A stretch of 64,000 bases of DNA. Source: JAXLVB01 sp046329195 (lineage in GTDB: Bacteria; Bacteroidota; Bacteroidia; Cytophagales; Spirosomataceae). The stretch spans positions 124,001 to 188,000 of the forward strand of contig JAXLVB010000003.1 of assembly GCA_046329195.1 (NCBI GenBank), given 5' to 3'. The position numbers and the translations under genes were made by a program. Below are positions 17,674 to 26,397 of this stretch, one piece after another (position 1 is the first letter of the stretch; each line of letters starts with the position of its first letter). The notes beneath the pieces were generated by a model. The model had not been told where the DNA came from, searched no databases, and saw nothing but the letters and a program-made list of their open reading frames with translations.

Positions 17674-18798
17674 ATGAAAAAATACCTTTTTCTCGGTTTG
17701 TTAGCATTGATGGCCTGCCAGACACAGCAAACCGATAGCACGGAGGCAGAAGCATCTACAACTGAAATCACCTTAACAGCCGAGCAAGAAAAATCCTTTG
17801 CGATTCAGGTAGGGGGTGTAGAAACCCAGACTGTCAACGAAACCATCAAGGTGAATGGCACAGTAGAAGCCCCTCCTCAAAACTTGGCCTCGGTGAGTTT
17901 TCCAATCAGCGGGTTTATCAAAAACGTACAGGTTTTGGTTGGCTCCTACGTGAAGCAAGGGCAAGCGCTGGCTACTATCCAAAGCATGGAGTTGGTGCAA
18001 TTACAGCAAGATTATTTACAGACCTTAAGCCAACTCAAACTGCAAGAGCAAGAACTGGCTCGTCAACGTACACTTAATAATGAAGATGTCGGCACCAAAC
18101 GTCGCTTACAAGAAGCAGAGGCTGCGTTTTCGAGCTCTAAAGCGCTATTAAATGCCCTCGAAATCAAACTCAAAATGCTTGGTTTGGCACCTGAAACCCT
18201 CCAAAAAGGCACAATGGTGTCTGAAATCAGCCTCAAAGCACCCATCAGTGGGTCGGTGCATGGGATTGCTGTCAATGTAGGCAAGACCTTTGCTCCTACC
18301 GATGTACTGTTTGAAATCATCAGTCCCGACCACGTTCATCTGATGCTTAAAGTATATGAAAAAGACGCTAACAAGGTTAAAATCGGACTGCCTTTCACAG
18401 TAGAAGCCGCTGGTCAGCAACTGAGTGGCAACATCTACTTGGTCGGTAAAATGTTTGAAAACAGCGAGCGAGCCATTCAGGTATTTGGAAAACTCAGCCA
18501 CCCAGCCGACGAACGGCAACTCACTCCAGGGCAATATGTGACGGCCCAACTGCAAACCCAAACTCGCATGGCTCAGGTGTTGCCCGATGCTGCGGTGGTG
18601 CGTGAAGGCGAACTGTCGTCTGTTTTTATTGAAGAAAAAGCCCATACATTCCGCAAAGTACCTGTGCGTTTGGGCGTGGAGACCAACGGCATGGTTGAAG
18701 TGCTATCTGAAACCGACTTGACTCATGCCAAAATTGTACGAGTAGGAGCCAAGCTGTTGTCTGCCGAACTCAGCAAGGGCATCGACATGGAAGAATAA
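17674..18798 (+). CDS. Periplasmic adaptor (membrane fusion) lipoprotein of the metal efflux RND system
   Basis: 374 residues. A lipoprotein signal (MKKYLFLGLLALMAC, C15 lipidated) is followed by a typical membrane fusion protein layout: a lipoyl/barrel-sandwich half (VSFPISGFIKNVQVLVGSYV), a helical hairpin (about residues 105-165, QLQQDYLQTLSQLKLQEQEL), the second lipoyl half (LKAPISGSVHGIAVNVGKTF) and a beta-barrel domain. It links the inner membrane pump to the outer membrane channel, both supplied here by the fused 13194-17519 gene. Substrate by association: divalent metal cations. No CusB-type methionine cluster was noted. Confidence 0.92.
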   Translation: MKKYLFLGLLALMACQTQQTDSTEAEASTTEITLTAEQEKSFAIQVGGVETQTVNETIKVNGTVEAPPQNLASVSFPISGFIKNVQVLVGSYVKQGQALATIQSMELVQLQQDYLQTLSQLKLQEQELARQRTLNNEDVGTKRRLQEAEAAFSSSKALLNALEIKLKMLGLAPETLQKGTMVSEISLKAPISGSVHGIAVNVGKTFAPTDVLFEIISPDHVHLMLKVYEKDANKVKIGLPFTVEAAGQQLSGNIYLVGKMFENSERAIQVFGKLSHPADERQLTPGQYVTAQLQTQTRMAQVLPDAAVVREGELSSVFIEEKAHTFRKVPVRLGVETNGMVEVLSETDLTHAKIVRVGAKLLSAELSKGIDMEE

Positions 18799-18807
18799 CC
18801 CAATAGG

Positions 18808-20025
18808 CTATTCTTTGTCGCCGCCGCCTACTTCTTCTTGCCCTTCGAGTGGTTCTTTCAAGAAGCAAGCGGCTTTTTCGGGAAACACAATCGCTTGGAG
18901 GCGACTCAAGTGCGCCATATAACGATTGGCAATATTGCTCAAAATGATGATACTACTTTGATCAGGTCGGTGGTGTAGGTAATAGTTTTTGAACCCATGC
19001 CACCAGCCTGTATGAAAGGTAAGTCGCTCGCCATCAGGCAATAGCTGCAAGCGCCAGCCCATTCCATAGTTTTTGGTAATCAGATTACGGTCGTTGTGAG
19101 CAGGCACAAAAGCCGAGGCTAGGGTACTTTGTTTCACTAACTTTTCGGTGTAAAGGGCTTCGTCCCACTTTTGGATGTCTTCTACCGTCGAATAGATACT
19201 TTTGTCGCCGACGACGCTGTCTAAATAGTCTAAGCGTAACGAACGCCGCCCAGCCGTGTAGCCAGTGGCCGCCTGCATCATTTGAGGTGTATTGGTTCCG
19301 TCAAAAATAAAGGTATGGTTCATGCCCAAAGGCTTGAAAATCTGCTCGTCCATGTACTGACGGAACGGTTTTCCCGATAGTTTTTCGACCAAATATGCCA
19401 GCAACACATAATTAGTGTTGTTGTAGTTGAACTTCCGATTGGCCAGATAGTAAGGCCGTGGCTTGTACTGGATTAGCTTTTCAACTACCTCACGATTAGA
19501 CAACGGGCGGGCGTGGTCGTATTGTTTTTCGAGCGAGTACTGGTAATTGGGCAACCCAGATCGGTGGGTCAGCAACGACCGAATGGTAATGGCACTGTCG
19601 TAGGGGAAATTCGGGACAAACCGATAAACGGGGTCATCTATACGCAAGAGACCTTTCTCGATAAGTTGGAAGATAGCAACTGCTGTAAACTGCTTTGACA
19701 CCGAGGCCAACTGAAAAGGAGTACTCAGCGTAAGGGTATCCCGGGTGGTGATGGTTTTGTACCCAAAGGCTCCTCGATAAATCACGTGCCCAAACTTGCT
19801 TATCAATACATTGCCATTGAAGCCGTATTTCTGATTAAGCGCCCGAAAAAAGGTATCAATCCGAAACGCCAATTTGGCCGAATCGGTTTGGTTAAACAAT
19901 CGTCGGATGCTGTCGTTGGCAACTGCCAAGCGGTCGTTTCCATGCTTGGCTTCCGACGTTTGAGTACATGCACTGAACAGGGCAAAATGACCCATCAGTA
20001 AGGTGATAATCAATAATTTTTTCAA
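18808..20025 (-). CDS. Serine hydrolase lipoprotein of the class C beta-lactamase fold
   Basis: 405 residues. The start is a TTG at 20023-20025, chosen because it gives a full lipoprotein signal (MKKLLIITLLMGHFALFSAC, C20 lipidated) and is preceded by a GGGGGGAG ribosome-binding stretch. Catalytic motifs: SxxK at S108-K111 (ASVSKQFT), YxN at Y201-N203 (FNYNNTNY) and HTG near the C-terminus (TFHTGWWHGF). Such proteins are penicillin-binding-protein-like peptidases, esterases or amidases; true beta-lactamase activity is unlikely to be inferable. It is convergent with the adaptor gene, with only 9 bases between them. Confidence 0.9.
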   Translation of the reverse strand: MKKLLIITLLMGHFALFSACTQTSEAKHGNDRLAVANDSIRRLFNQTDSAKLAFRIDTFFRALNQKYGFNGNVLISKFGHVIYRGAFGYKTITTRDTLTLSTPFQLASVSKQFTAVAIFQLIEKGLLRIDDPVYRFVPNFPYDSAITIRSLLTHRSGLPNYQYSLEKQYDHARPLSNREVVEKLIQYKPRPYYLANRKFNYNNTNYVLLAYLVEKLSGKPFRQYMDEQIFKPLGMNHTFIFDGTNTPQMMQAATGYTAGRRSLRLDYLDSVVGDKSIYSTVEDIQKWDEALYTEKLVKQSTLASAFVPAHNDRNLITKNYGMGWRLQLLPDGERLTFHTGWWHGFKNYYLHHRPDQSSIIILSNIANRYMAHLSRLQAIVFPEKAACFLKEPLEGQEEVGGGDKE

Positions 20026-20419
20026 AACTCCCCCCTTTTTTCTTACTTTTTAACCTGCCCAAAAGCCGAAGTGGCGGTTCGGCTGTGTTTTCATTAACAA
20101 CAAACATAGCGAAAAAACGGGTTTTATGCTTGACTTAGTACCGACAATACCCATAAAAATTGCAGCTTCTACCTCATCTTTTGAGCATAGTCCAATTACC
20201 TATTAGAAAAACACCATTTGTATTGAAAACAACCTTTTGAACCGTTTGCTAAATAACACTTTGAAATGCCGCATCAATCGCTTAATTTCGAGACTGTCTG
20301 ATTAGTCTCCTCCAAAACAGGGGAGGCTTTGACAAGAGTATATAAAAACCAGAGAGTAGTTTTTGTATGCTCCGAATGATTTGGAATCTATCTACCCCAT
20401 AACTAAACCACCTTTCTGT
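20026..20419. other. 394-bp divergent intergenic region
   Basis: No gene seen. It contains a small hairpin at 20064-20084 (AGCCGAA and TTCGGCT) and, on the minus strand at 20101-20108, TATGTTTG, which fits the Bacteroidota -7 consensus and lies 76 bases before the serine hydrolase start; no good upstream element was found for it. Confidence 0.4.
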
Positions 20420-20842
20420 ATGCCTTATACTCGCTTTGCTCGCTTGTTTGGGGCTGTCCTACTGGTTACTAACCTTTCGGGCTGCATGTCGTTGTATGAC
20501 CCCTATGCTTACCAAAAAGACACGTCACTCAAGGTTGAGGTACTGAATTGGATGGATAAAGCCAAAGATTCGCTCAAACGCTACGAATTACCTACCGAAT
20601 ACATCCGCTTGGAGCTATTGAAGGCGTATGAATACGAAAAAAACAGACCCAAAAACATAGAATCTGCCCAACTATGGGCTATCATGACTGACTCTACCGA
20701 GGCGGGTTCGCCCATGGGATTTCTGAGTTTTTGGCGTAAAAAGCATAAACTTTCTGCTGCTTTTGTCGAGCAGAGCAAAATTGAAGTAGGCCAAAATTTC
20801 GACCGAATCATTCGTTTAGAATCACTTAAACTCAAAAAGTAG
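20420..20842 (+). CDS. Small lipoprotein, unknown function
   Basis: 140 residues from the ATG at 20420. Basic start and hydrophobic stretch lead to a lipobox (LLVTNLSGC), so the mature protein is probably lipid-anchored. The rest is charged and helical (LKVEVLNWMDKAKDSLKRYE). The family is not recognised. It lies 2 bases before the next gene, and the two probably form an operon. Confidence 0.75.
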   Translation: MPYTRFARLFGAVLLVTNLSGCMSLYDPYAYQKDTSLKVEVLNWMDKAKDSLKRYELPTEYIRLELLKAYEYEKNRPKNIESAQLWAIMTDSTEAGSPMGFLSFWRKKHKLSAAFVEQSKIEVGQNFDRIIRLESLKLKK

Positions 20843-20844
20843 TC

Positions 20845-21171
20845 ATGCCAACCTTCCAAGACCTATTCGACCAAATCAAAACCTCGTCGGTGGACCTCGC
20901 CAAAGAATCGTTTGATGAGTTTTTTACAGAAGCCAAGCAAGATGCTGACGGTTTTCTGAACGATACTCGTGATAAACTTGAACGCTGGACCACCCTTTTG
21001 ATGGACGGTTTGCTGGATAAAGATGAGTTTGAGATGCTAGTAAAAAGCCTGAAAACATCTGCTAAGATGGAGTTTTTGCTTCAAAAAGGTATCACCAAAA
21101 TCAAAATTGAGCGTTTCCTCCGCAAGCTACTCGGCTTGGTGGTGGACACCGCCTTCAATGCCCTCAAGTAA
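20845..21171 (+). CDS. Small helical protein, unknown function
   Basis: 108 residues, no signal peptide. Amphipathic, charged helices throughout (DLAKESFDEFFTEAKQDADG, LERWTTLLMDGLLDKDEFEM). It starts 2 bases after the stop of the lipoprotein gene, so translation is probably coupled. A cytosolic partner to that lipoprotein is conceivable but not shown. Confidence 0.75.
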   Translation: MPTFQDLFDQIKTSSVDLAKESFDEFFTEAKQDADGFLNDTRDKLERWTTLLMDGLLDKDEFEMLVKSLKTSAKMEFLLQKGITKIKIERFLRKLLGLVVDTAFNALK

Positions 21172-21233
21172 GCCCGTATATTAAGGTGGAAGGCATGTGG
21201 AATCACTATTTGTTGCATATTTGCACCATCCTA

Positions 21234-22253
21234 TCATTCTCTTGCCGAAAACTCGACAGTGTAAATTTTTAGTAATAAGAGAAATAGCGATATTAGGATA
21301 GGGCCAAAAATAAGCCCGATAAAACCAAACAATTTGACGCCGATAATCACGCCAAACAGAGTTACAATCGGGTGTGTATCGCCGAGTTTGTTTTGGAGCC
21401 AAATCCGAAATACGTTGTCCACAGAGCCAATCACCACCACGCCATACGTCAGCATAATCAGGCCCTTGGTAGGTAGTCCCATGCTAAAAAGTAGAATCGA
21501 AACGGGTATGTAGGCCAATGCCGAACCTAAAATCGGAATCATAGAGGCAATACAGGTGACCACAAACCACAAAATCGGATTGGGAACGCCCAAGATTACG
21601 TAGATAATCAGTCCTGCAATACCTTGCACCACGCCAATCACCGGAATCCCGATGGCATTGGCAAACACCAAGCGATTCAGCTCTCGCCGAACGGTAGAGG
21701 CATTCTGGCTTTTGAGCGGAATCAGGTTGAGCAGGTTCTTTTCCATAACTTGCCAGTCGGTGAGCATAAAATACAACAAAAAGTACAGAATAGCGATAGA
21801 GGTGATGCCATTGAGTGTGCTGTTGAGCACTTCTTGAGCCGTATTGGTAGCCCACACCGACACTTGGTCAAACGACTGCTCGTCTATCAAATCCATGTTG
21901 TAGTTTTTCTCTACCTCTTCGATATAGCTTTTGATGGAGTCAAAAATAGTGGCATACTCACTAATGGCCAGCGTATGCGAGTTGTAGAGCATCTGACCCA
22001 GACCATAAATGGGCAAGGCCAAGACCAAAAACGAAATCAGCATGAGTACGGCAGCCGCCAGTTTTGGATTCCAGTTTCGTTTTTTGGTAAGGGCGATATT
22101 GTAGCGCCGCAGCAAAATATACAGCGTGTAAGCCCCCAGCAACGCAGGCAAAAACGTCCGCAAATACCAAAACAACACCCCTCCAAGGACAATGATGATT
22201 AATAAAATCGCCAGCTGACGCAGGAGTTGGTTGGGGATGGAGTTGGAGGGCAT
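21234..22253 (-). CDS. AI-2E-family (TqsA/PerM-like) transporter
   Basis: 339 residues from the ATG at 22251-22253. Eight or so membrane segments in the AI-2E/PerM arrangement: two N-terminal helices (LLIIIVLGGVLFWYLRTFLP), a pair around TKKRNWNPKLAAAVLMLISF, a long central soluble helix region, and a C-terminal set with VIGVVQGIAGLIIYVILGVP and FGPILISLFLLLL. Members export small molecules or act as sodium/proton antiporters; the substrate cannot be read from sequence. Convergent with the 20420-21171 pair. Confidence 0.88.
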   Translation of the reverse strand: MPSNSIPNQLLRQLAILLIIIVLGGVLFWYLRTFLPALLGAYTLYILLRRYNIALTKKRNWNPKLAAAVLMLISFLVLALPIYGLGQMLYNSHTLAISEYATIFDSIKSYIEEVEKNYNMDLIDEQSFDQVSVWATNTAQEVLNSTLNGITSIAILYFLLYFMLTDWQVMEKNLLNLIPLKSQNASTVRRELNRLVFANAIGIPVIGVVQGIAGLIIYVILGVPNPILWFVVTCIASMIPILGSALAYIPVSILLFSMGLPTKGLIMLTYGVVVIGSVDNVFRIWLQNKLGDTHPIVTLFGVIIGVKLFGFIGLIFGPILISLFLLLLKIYTVEFSARE

Positions 22254-22451
22254 GGGGTAATTTTGAATGGTTTGGTCAAATTTAATTACAATACTTGAAG
22301 CAGCTATACCATTCATCATAAACCTTGTGGCTGAATACCGAATAATAGGACTTTAAGCTATTAAAAACCTCCTTGCGTCCTTCTTTTGGGTGGGTTGTTG
22401 GCTTTCCAAGTAAATCTGATTACTTTGCTGCCAACAACCTATCTTCACCCG

Positions 22452-23678
22452 ATGACTAAACAACTATTTCTAAGTGGGCTGCTTTGTGGACTGCTGGCTG
22501 CGCAGTCGTTTGCCCAAGCTACTGATGAGGAAAAACTCCGCCAAAAAGCTGACCAATTGGCACACAAATACATCATTACCGATGGCCACGTGGACTTGCC
22601 GTATCGCCTCAAAGTCAAGAATTTTCGCCTCGAACGCCAGTATCTCGACATTCCCATCCGCACTAGCGAAGGTGATTTTGACTACGAAAAAGCCAAGAAA
22701 GGTGGACTTTCGGTGCCGTTTATGTCTATCTATATTCCGTCGAGTTATCAGATTACGGGCGGAGCCAAAGAACTGGCCGACTCGCTTATCAACATGGTGC
22801 GGGGAATTGCAGCGGCTCACCCCGACAAGTTTGCGGTGGTCACTACGCCCAAAGAAGCAGACAGCAACTTCAAAAAAGGCATTATTTCGCTGCCGATGGG
22901 CATGGAAAACGGCGCTCCGCTGCGGCAACTCTCGGATGTGGCCTATTTCCGGCAGCGAGGCATTAGCTATGTGACGCTTACCCACGGCAAAGACAATCAG
23001 ATTTGTGACTCATCGTACGATACTACACACATCAACAAGGGGTTAAGTGCTTATGGGCGAGACGTGGTGCGGGAGCTGAACCGTGTAGGCATTATGGTGG
23101 ATGTATCGCATATTTCGGACGATGCCTTCTATCAGGTCATGGAGGTATCTAAAGCTCCGTGTATTGCCTCTCACTCGTCGTGTCGGAAGTTTACGCCAGG
23201 GTTTGTCCGCAACATGAGCGACGATATGATTAAGCTACTTGCCAAAAATGGTGGGGTGATTCAGATTAATTTTGGTTCGAGTTTTTTGGATGAAAACTAT
23301 CGCAAACAAGCTGATGCGTTAGAAAAAGAATTTGGGCAGTTACTCAAAGAAAAAGGAGTGAAAATGTCCTCACCCGAAGGTCAAGCCTTGTTGAAAGAAT
23401 TCCAGAAAACGCATCCTGTCCTTTTTGCTGATGTCGAAACCGTTGCCGACCATATTGATAACGTCGTAAAACTCACGGGCAGTACCAAGCACGTGGGCCT
23501 CGGCTCTGATTTTGATGGCGTTGGCGATAGCCTTCCTACAGGCTTAAAGGATGTGTCGCAATATCCGAATTTGATTTACGCTTTGTTGAAGAGAGGTTAT
23601 TCCGAAAAGGATATCGCCAACATCTGCTACCGCAACGTATGGCGAGTGTGGAATAAGGTAGTTAAAATGGCTGATTAA
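22452..23678 (+). CDS. Exported membrane dipeptidase (peptidase family M19)
   Basis: 408 residues with a signal peptide (MTKQLFLSGLLCGLLAAQSF). Metal-binding residues of M19 renal-dipeptidase-like enzymes are all visible: TDGHVDLP (H46, D48), MGMENGAPL, YVTLTHGKDN, CIASHSSCR and HVGLGSDFDG. The enzyme cleaves dipeptides, often including D-residues. The start at 22452 is the first ATG that gives the signal sequence; the frame upstream is not coding. It joins the large set of peptide-cleaving enzymes in this window. Confidence 0.93.
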   Translation: MTKQLFLSGLLCGLLAAQSFAQATDEEKLRQKADQLAHKYIITDGHVDLPYRLKVKNFRLERQYLDIPIRTSEGDFDYEKAKKGGLSVPFMSIYIPSSYQITGGAKELADSLINMVRGIAAAHPDKFAVVTTPKEADSNFKKGIISLPMGMENGAPLRQLSDVAYFRQRGISYVTLTHGKDNQICDSSYDTTHINKGLSAYGRDVVRELNRVGIMVDVSHISDDAFYQVMEVSKAPCIASHSSCRKFTPGFVRNMSDDMIKLLAKNGGVIQINFGSSFLDENYRKQADALEKEFGQLLKEKGVKMSSPEGQALLKEFQKTHPVLFADVETVADHIDNVVKLTGSTKHVGLGSDFDGVGDSLPTGLKDVSQYPNLIYALLKRGYSEKDIANICYRNVWRVWNKVVKMAD

Positions 23679-23749
23679 TGCCTTGTTAATTTGAAGATTT
23701 GCCAAGTTGAAAATCAGGGCTAATACTGATTTTAAAAATAAGTTGCGTA

Positions 23750-23783
23750 AAACATTATAGGTTTTCAAAAACCTATAATGTTT
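23750..23783. terminator. Perfect 15-bp hairpin downstream of the dipeptidase gene
   Basis: AAACATTATAGGTTT, loop TCAA, AAACCTATAATGTTT, 72 bases after the stop. Long perfect stem, 4-base loop and no T-tract beyond TTT. Probable transcript end between the convergent 22452 and 23908 genes. Confidence 0.65.
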
Positions 23784-23871
23784 CAAATCACTCCTTAAAA
23801 TCGGTATGATTTTCTTAGTTTCAATCACTTAATTATTCTTTCACAAATTACACGTCGCATAATTAGTCAGT

Positions 23872-23906
23872 TCATCCATGACGGATTTGTAATCTGTCAT
23901 GGGTGA
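23872..23906 (-). terminator. 16-bp hairpin directly after the Sua5-type gene
   Basis: TCATCCATGACGGATT and AATCTGTCATGGGTGA pair over 16 positions (the two imperfect pairs are G-U compatible in RNA) around a TGT loop. It lies immediately after the minus-strand stop codon at 23908-23910. Confidence 0.6.
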
Positions 23907-23907
23907 T

Positions 23908-24846
23908 TTATACGGCTGCTCTTCTGAGTCTGTCGTTGATAGCACGGCCTAAGCCTTCTTCGGGGAGTAGTTCGGCATAAATGAAATCGAGACCCAACTG
24001 GTCGAGGCGGCGCATGGCAGCAAACAAGTGCCGAGCCGCTTCGCTCAAATCGCCCGAAGGCGAAAGAATCTCCTGATTATCAACACCATAATCCTTCTGA
24101 AAAGAAAGGATTCCGACGTTGGGGTTATCGGTCACCGAAAGTTTGTTTTCTGTCGAAATCAATTTCAAAGGTGTGCGGGGGGCATAGTGACTTTTGAGCA
24201 TTCCAGGCGCAGCTGGATTCGACGACGAATGCGCCTGCACTTTAACAGGACCAATGATGGCTTCGATGGTTTCGATGGCAATGCCACCCTTACGATACAC
24301 TACTGCTTCATCGTTTTCAAATCCAACAATGGTTGATTCTAAACCCACTTCACAGGGGCCACCGTCGAGGATATAGGCGATGCGATTGCCCAATTGCTTT
24401 TCCACGTGTTGAGCCGTGGTGGGGCTGATGTAGCCAAATGGATTGGCGCTAGGTGCTGCCAGCGGAAAAGGTAGCGAGGCCAATAAGGCACGAGTGAGAG
24501 GATGATTAGGAATCCGCACCGCCACACGGTCAAGGCCACTGGTCACTAAGTCGGGGATGAGGGCTGACTTGGGCAAGAGTAAGGTCAAAGCACCAGGCAT
24601 GAGGGCTTTTGCCAGCTGTTGTGCCTTGGACGGAATCTCGCTCACAAAATCGTGAAGACGCTCCCAGGAGTTGGTGTGCACAATGAGTGGGTCAAAAGCC
24701 GGGCGATTTTTTACTCGAAAAATAGACAAGACCGCTTGCTCGTCAAAAGCATTTCCAGCCAAACCATACACGGTTTCGGTCGGAATCGCTACGAGTTGTC
24801 CTCGTTCTAACTGTTCTTTTGCCAATGCTAAATCCTTGCCAATCAT
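23908..24846 (-). CDS. sua5: L-threonylcarbamoyladenylate synthase, Sua5 type
   Basis: 312 residues: an N-terminal YrdC/TsaC domain (about residues 1-195) plus a C-terminal Sua5 extension, hence the longer form. Motifs: AIPTETVYGLAGNAFD, KNRPAFDPLIVH, LAAPSANPFGYISPTTAQHV and DGGPCEVGLESTIVG. The enzyme makes threonylcarbamoyl-AMP from threonine, bicarbonate and ATP, the first step of the t6A modification at position 37 of ANN-decoding tRNAs. A housekeeping gene; its partners TsaB/D/E are not in the window. Confidence 0.94.
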   Translation of the reverse strand: MIGKDLALAKEQLERGQLVAIPTETVYGLAGNAFDEQAVLSIFRVKNRPAFDPLIVHTNSWERLHDFVSEIPSKAQQLAKALMPGALTLLLPKSALIPDLVTSGLDRVAVRIPNHPLTRALLASLPFPLAAPSANPFGYISPTTAQHVEKQLGNRIAYILDGGPCEVGLESTIVGFENDEAVVYRKGGIAIETIEAIIGPVKVQAHSSSNPAAPGMLKSHYAPRTPLKLISTENKLSVTDNPNVGILSFQKDYGVDNQEILSPSGDLSEAARHLFAAMRRLDQLGLDFIYAELLPEEGLGRAINDRLRRAAV

Positions 24847-25025
24847 GCCACAAAGGTACGGAGGAGTGCAAAGTATGAAGTAGAAAGTGGCAAGAAAATT
24901 TATTTTCCGACTTGTGAAGTACGCAAGTAACGGCAGAAGGTGTGCTTTTTCGCAGTGATAATTGATAAGTTACCTCCCTGTACGTTTGACGTTCAGCTTT
25001 ACACGTTTTCCTGCACTTCTCACTG

Positions 25026-25047
25026 GTACAAGCGTCCTCGCTTGTAC
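25026..25047 (-). terminator. Small hairpin downstream of the VOC gene
   Basis: GTACAAGCG, loop TCCT, CGCTTGTAC: a perfect 9-base stem, 33 bases past the minus-strand stop at 25080. No T-tract. Confidence 0.5.
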
Positions 25048-25079
25048 ACAGGCGGCATCAACTTACGTACCCCAAACTG

Positions 25080-25469
25080 CTAACCGAGTTCGTAAAATTC
25101 GATAGGTAGGTCGTCGGGGTCGGCTATGAAGAAGAAACGACGATTAGTCCATTCATCGGTACGGATGGGTTCGCAGGTGATGTGTTGCCGTGTTAGTTCG
25201 TGATGAGTTTGCTCAAGGTCTTGAACCCCAAAAGCCAAATGACGCAAACCAGCTGCCTCGGGGCGAGACACTCGTGCAGGTGGGTTCGGAAACGAAAAAA
25301 GTTCAATCTGGTAGGTTCCATTCACGGCCAAGTCGAGTTTGTACGAGTCTCGTTCGGCTCGATATACTTCTGAGATAATCGTCAGCCCCAAGGTTTCGGT
25401 ATAAAACGTTTTGGAACGTTGATAATCGGAACAAATGATGGCCACATGATGAATACAACGGAGATGCAT
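25080..25469 (-). CDS. VOC-family (glyoxalase-like) metalloprotein, YaeR type
   Basis: 129 residues, one VOC domain made of two beta-alpha-beta-beta-beta units. CIHHVAIICSDYQRSKTFYT at the start, GLRHLAFGVQDLEQTHHELT in the middle and PDDLPIEFYEL at the end match the SMU1112c/YaeR subgroup. Expected metal ligands are His near the N-terminus, an internal Glu and His, and the terminal Glu. Often annotated as glyoxalase-like; the actual substrate of this subgroup is not settled. Confidence 0.88.
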   Translation of the reverse strand: MHLRCIHHVAIICSDYQRSKTFYTETLGLTIISEVYRAERDSYKLDLAVNGTYQIELFSFPNPPARVSRPEAAGLRHLAFGVQDLEQTHHELTRQHITCEPIRTDEWTNRRFFFIADPDDLPIEFYELG

Positions 25470-25762
25470 ACGTTTTCCCTTTGATTTGGCCCAAACATAG
25501 TAATTTTACTTCTTTTTGTATTGATGCTTTAGTCCAAATCCCTCACAAGGTAACGGGTGTCTCTATTTTCTATCCACCAACTATTTGCACAAAACAAAAA
25601 AAAGCACTAATCTTCGGCACAAAAACAACGTTTACCACACTTTTGCTTTCTTCTGATGCCCCAAAAGTTGCCAAAATTATAGGTTGGGAGGCTCTTCAAG
25701 TTCTCTAAGACCATAAATCTTTTTTCTCTTTCCAACTATTACTCTTTAACCCCGCTTTTCTC

Positions 25763-26227
25763 ATGAAAAAAACAGTTTCTCTCTTAGCCTTGTTGGCCTT
25801 CGTTTCGCTTAGTGCATTTGCCCAAAAAACGTATGTATGGGATTATTATCACATTCAGATTACGGTTCCGAGAGATTTTCGAGTAAAGGTAAACACCAAC
25901 CACGACTTCGAGATGAAAGGCGATGGGATGGAGTTGGCCATGCACATTTTTGAACAAAATGTTTCGATTGATGACCTCGACGACGCCACCATCGAAGGTG
26001 CCAAGGCCCTTAAACTCACCGAAGTAGATGAGGCTACTGCCGTGAAAGTAAACGAGTTAGAAGGCTTCTATGTAGAGGGCTTCAAAGATGGCAACCGCAT
26101 TGTGTTTGCCGGATTGGGTGACCCTAAGAGCCACACTAACTTTTTTATTGTTATCACTTTTGATGACGACGATAAGGAAGCAGAAAAAGAAGCCATTAAC
26201 ATCATCAAGAGCCTTGATGTACTTTAA
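25763..26227 (+). CDS. Secreted protein of unknown function
   Basis: 154 residues with a clear signal peptide (MKKTVSLLALLAFVSLSAFA, cleavage before QKTYVW). The mature part is acidic and mixed alpha/beta, with short acidic runs (DDLDDATIEG, FDDDDKEAEKEA). The family is not recognised, though similar short periplasmic proteins occur in Bacteroidota. Confidence 0.8.
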   Translation: MKKTVSLLALLAFVSLSAFAQKTYVWDYYHIQITVPRDFRVKVNTNHDFEMKGDGMELAMHIFEQNVSIDDLDDATIEGAKALKLTEVDEATAVKVNELEGFYVEGFKDGNRIVFAGLGDPKSHTNFFIVITFDDDDKEAEKEAINIIKSLDVL

Positions 26228-26270
26228 GTAATTGACTGCCTGCTTGTTGGCAGGAGTAGTCGCTCATCTC

Positions 26271-26311
26271 AACCCACGCTTATGCTGTACACAATACGGC
26301 AAGCGTGGGTT
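26271..26311 (+). terminator. Terminator after the secreted protein gene
   Basis: AACCCACGCTT and AAGCGTGGGTT form a perfect 11-base stem with a 19-base loop, followed by TTGTGTTG. It lies 44 bases after the stop at 26227. Confidence 0.65.
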
Positions 26312-26397
26312 TTGTGTTGTAAGAACGATTTTAAATTTGTTGATTTACAGCTAAGAAACACCTCGACTTCTGACTTGACCTTAACCACCGCCCTTTT

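Noticed and set aside
25481..25708. 75-codon open frame
   Set aside because: No signal peptide, no ribosome binding site, odd composition, and position within a gap between divergent genes; likely chance.
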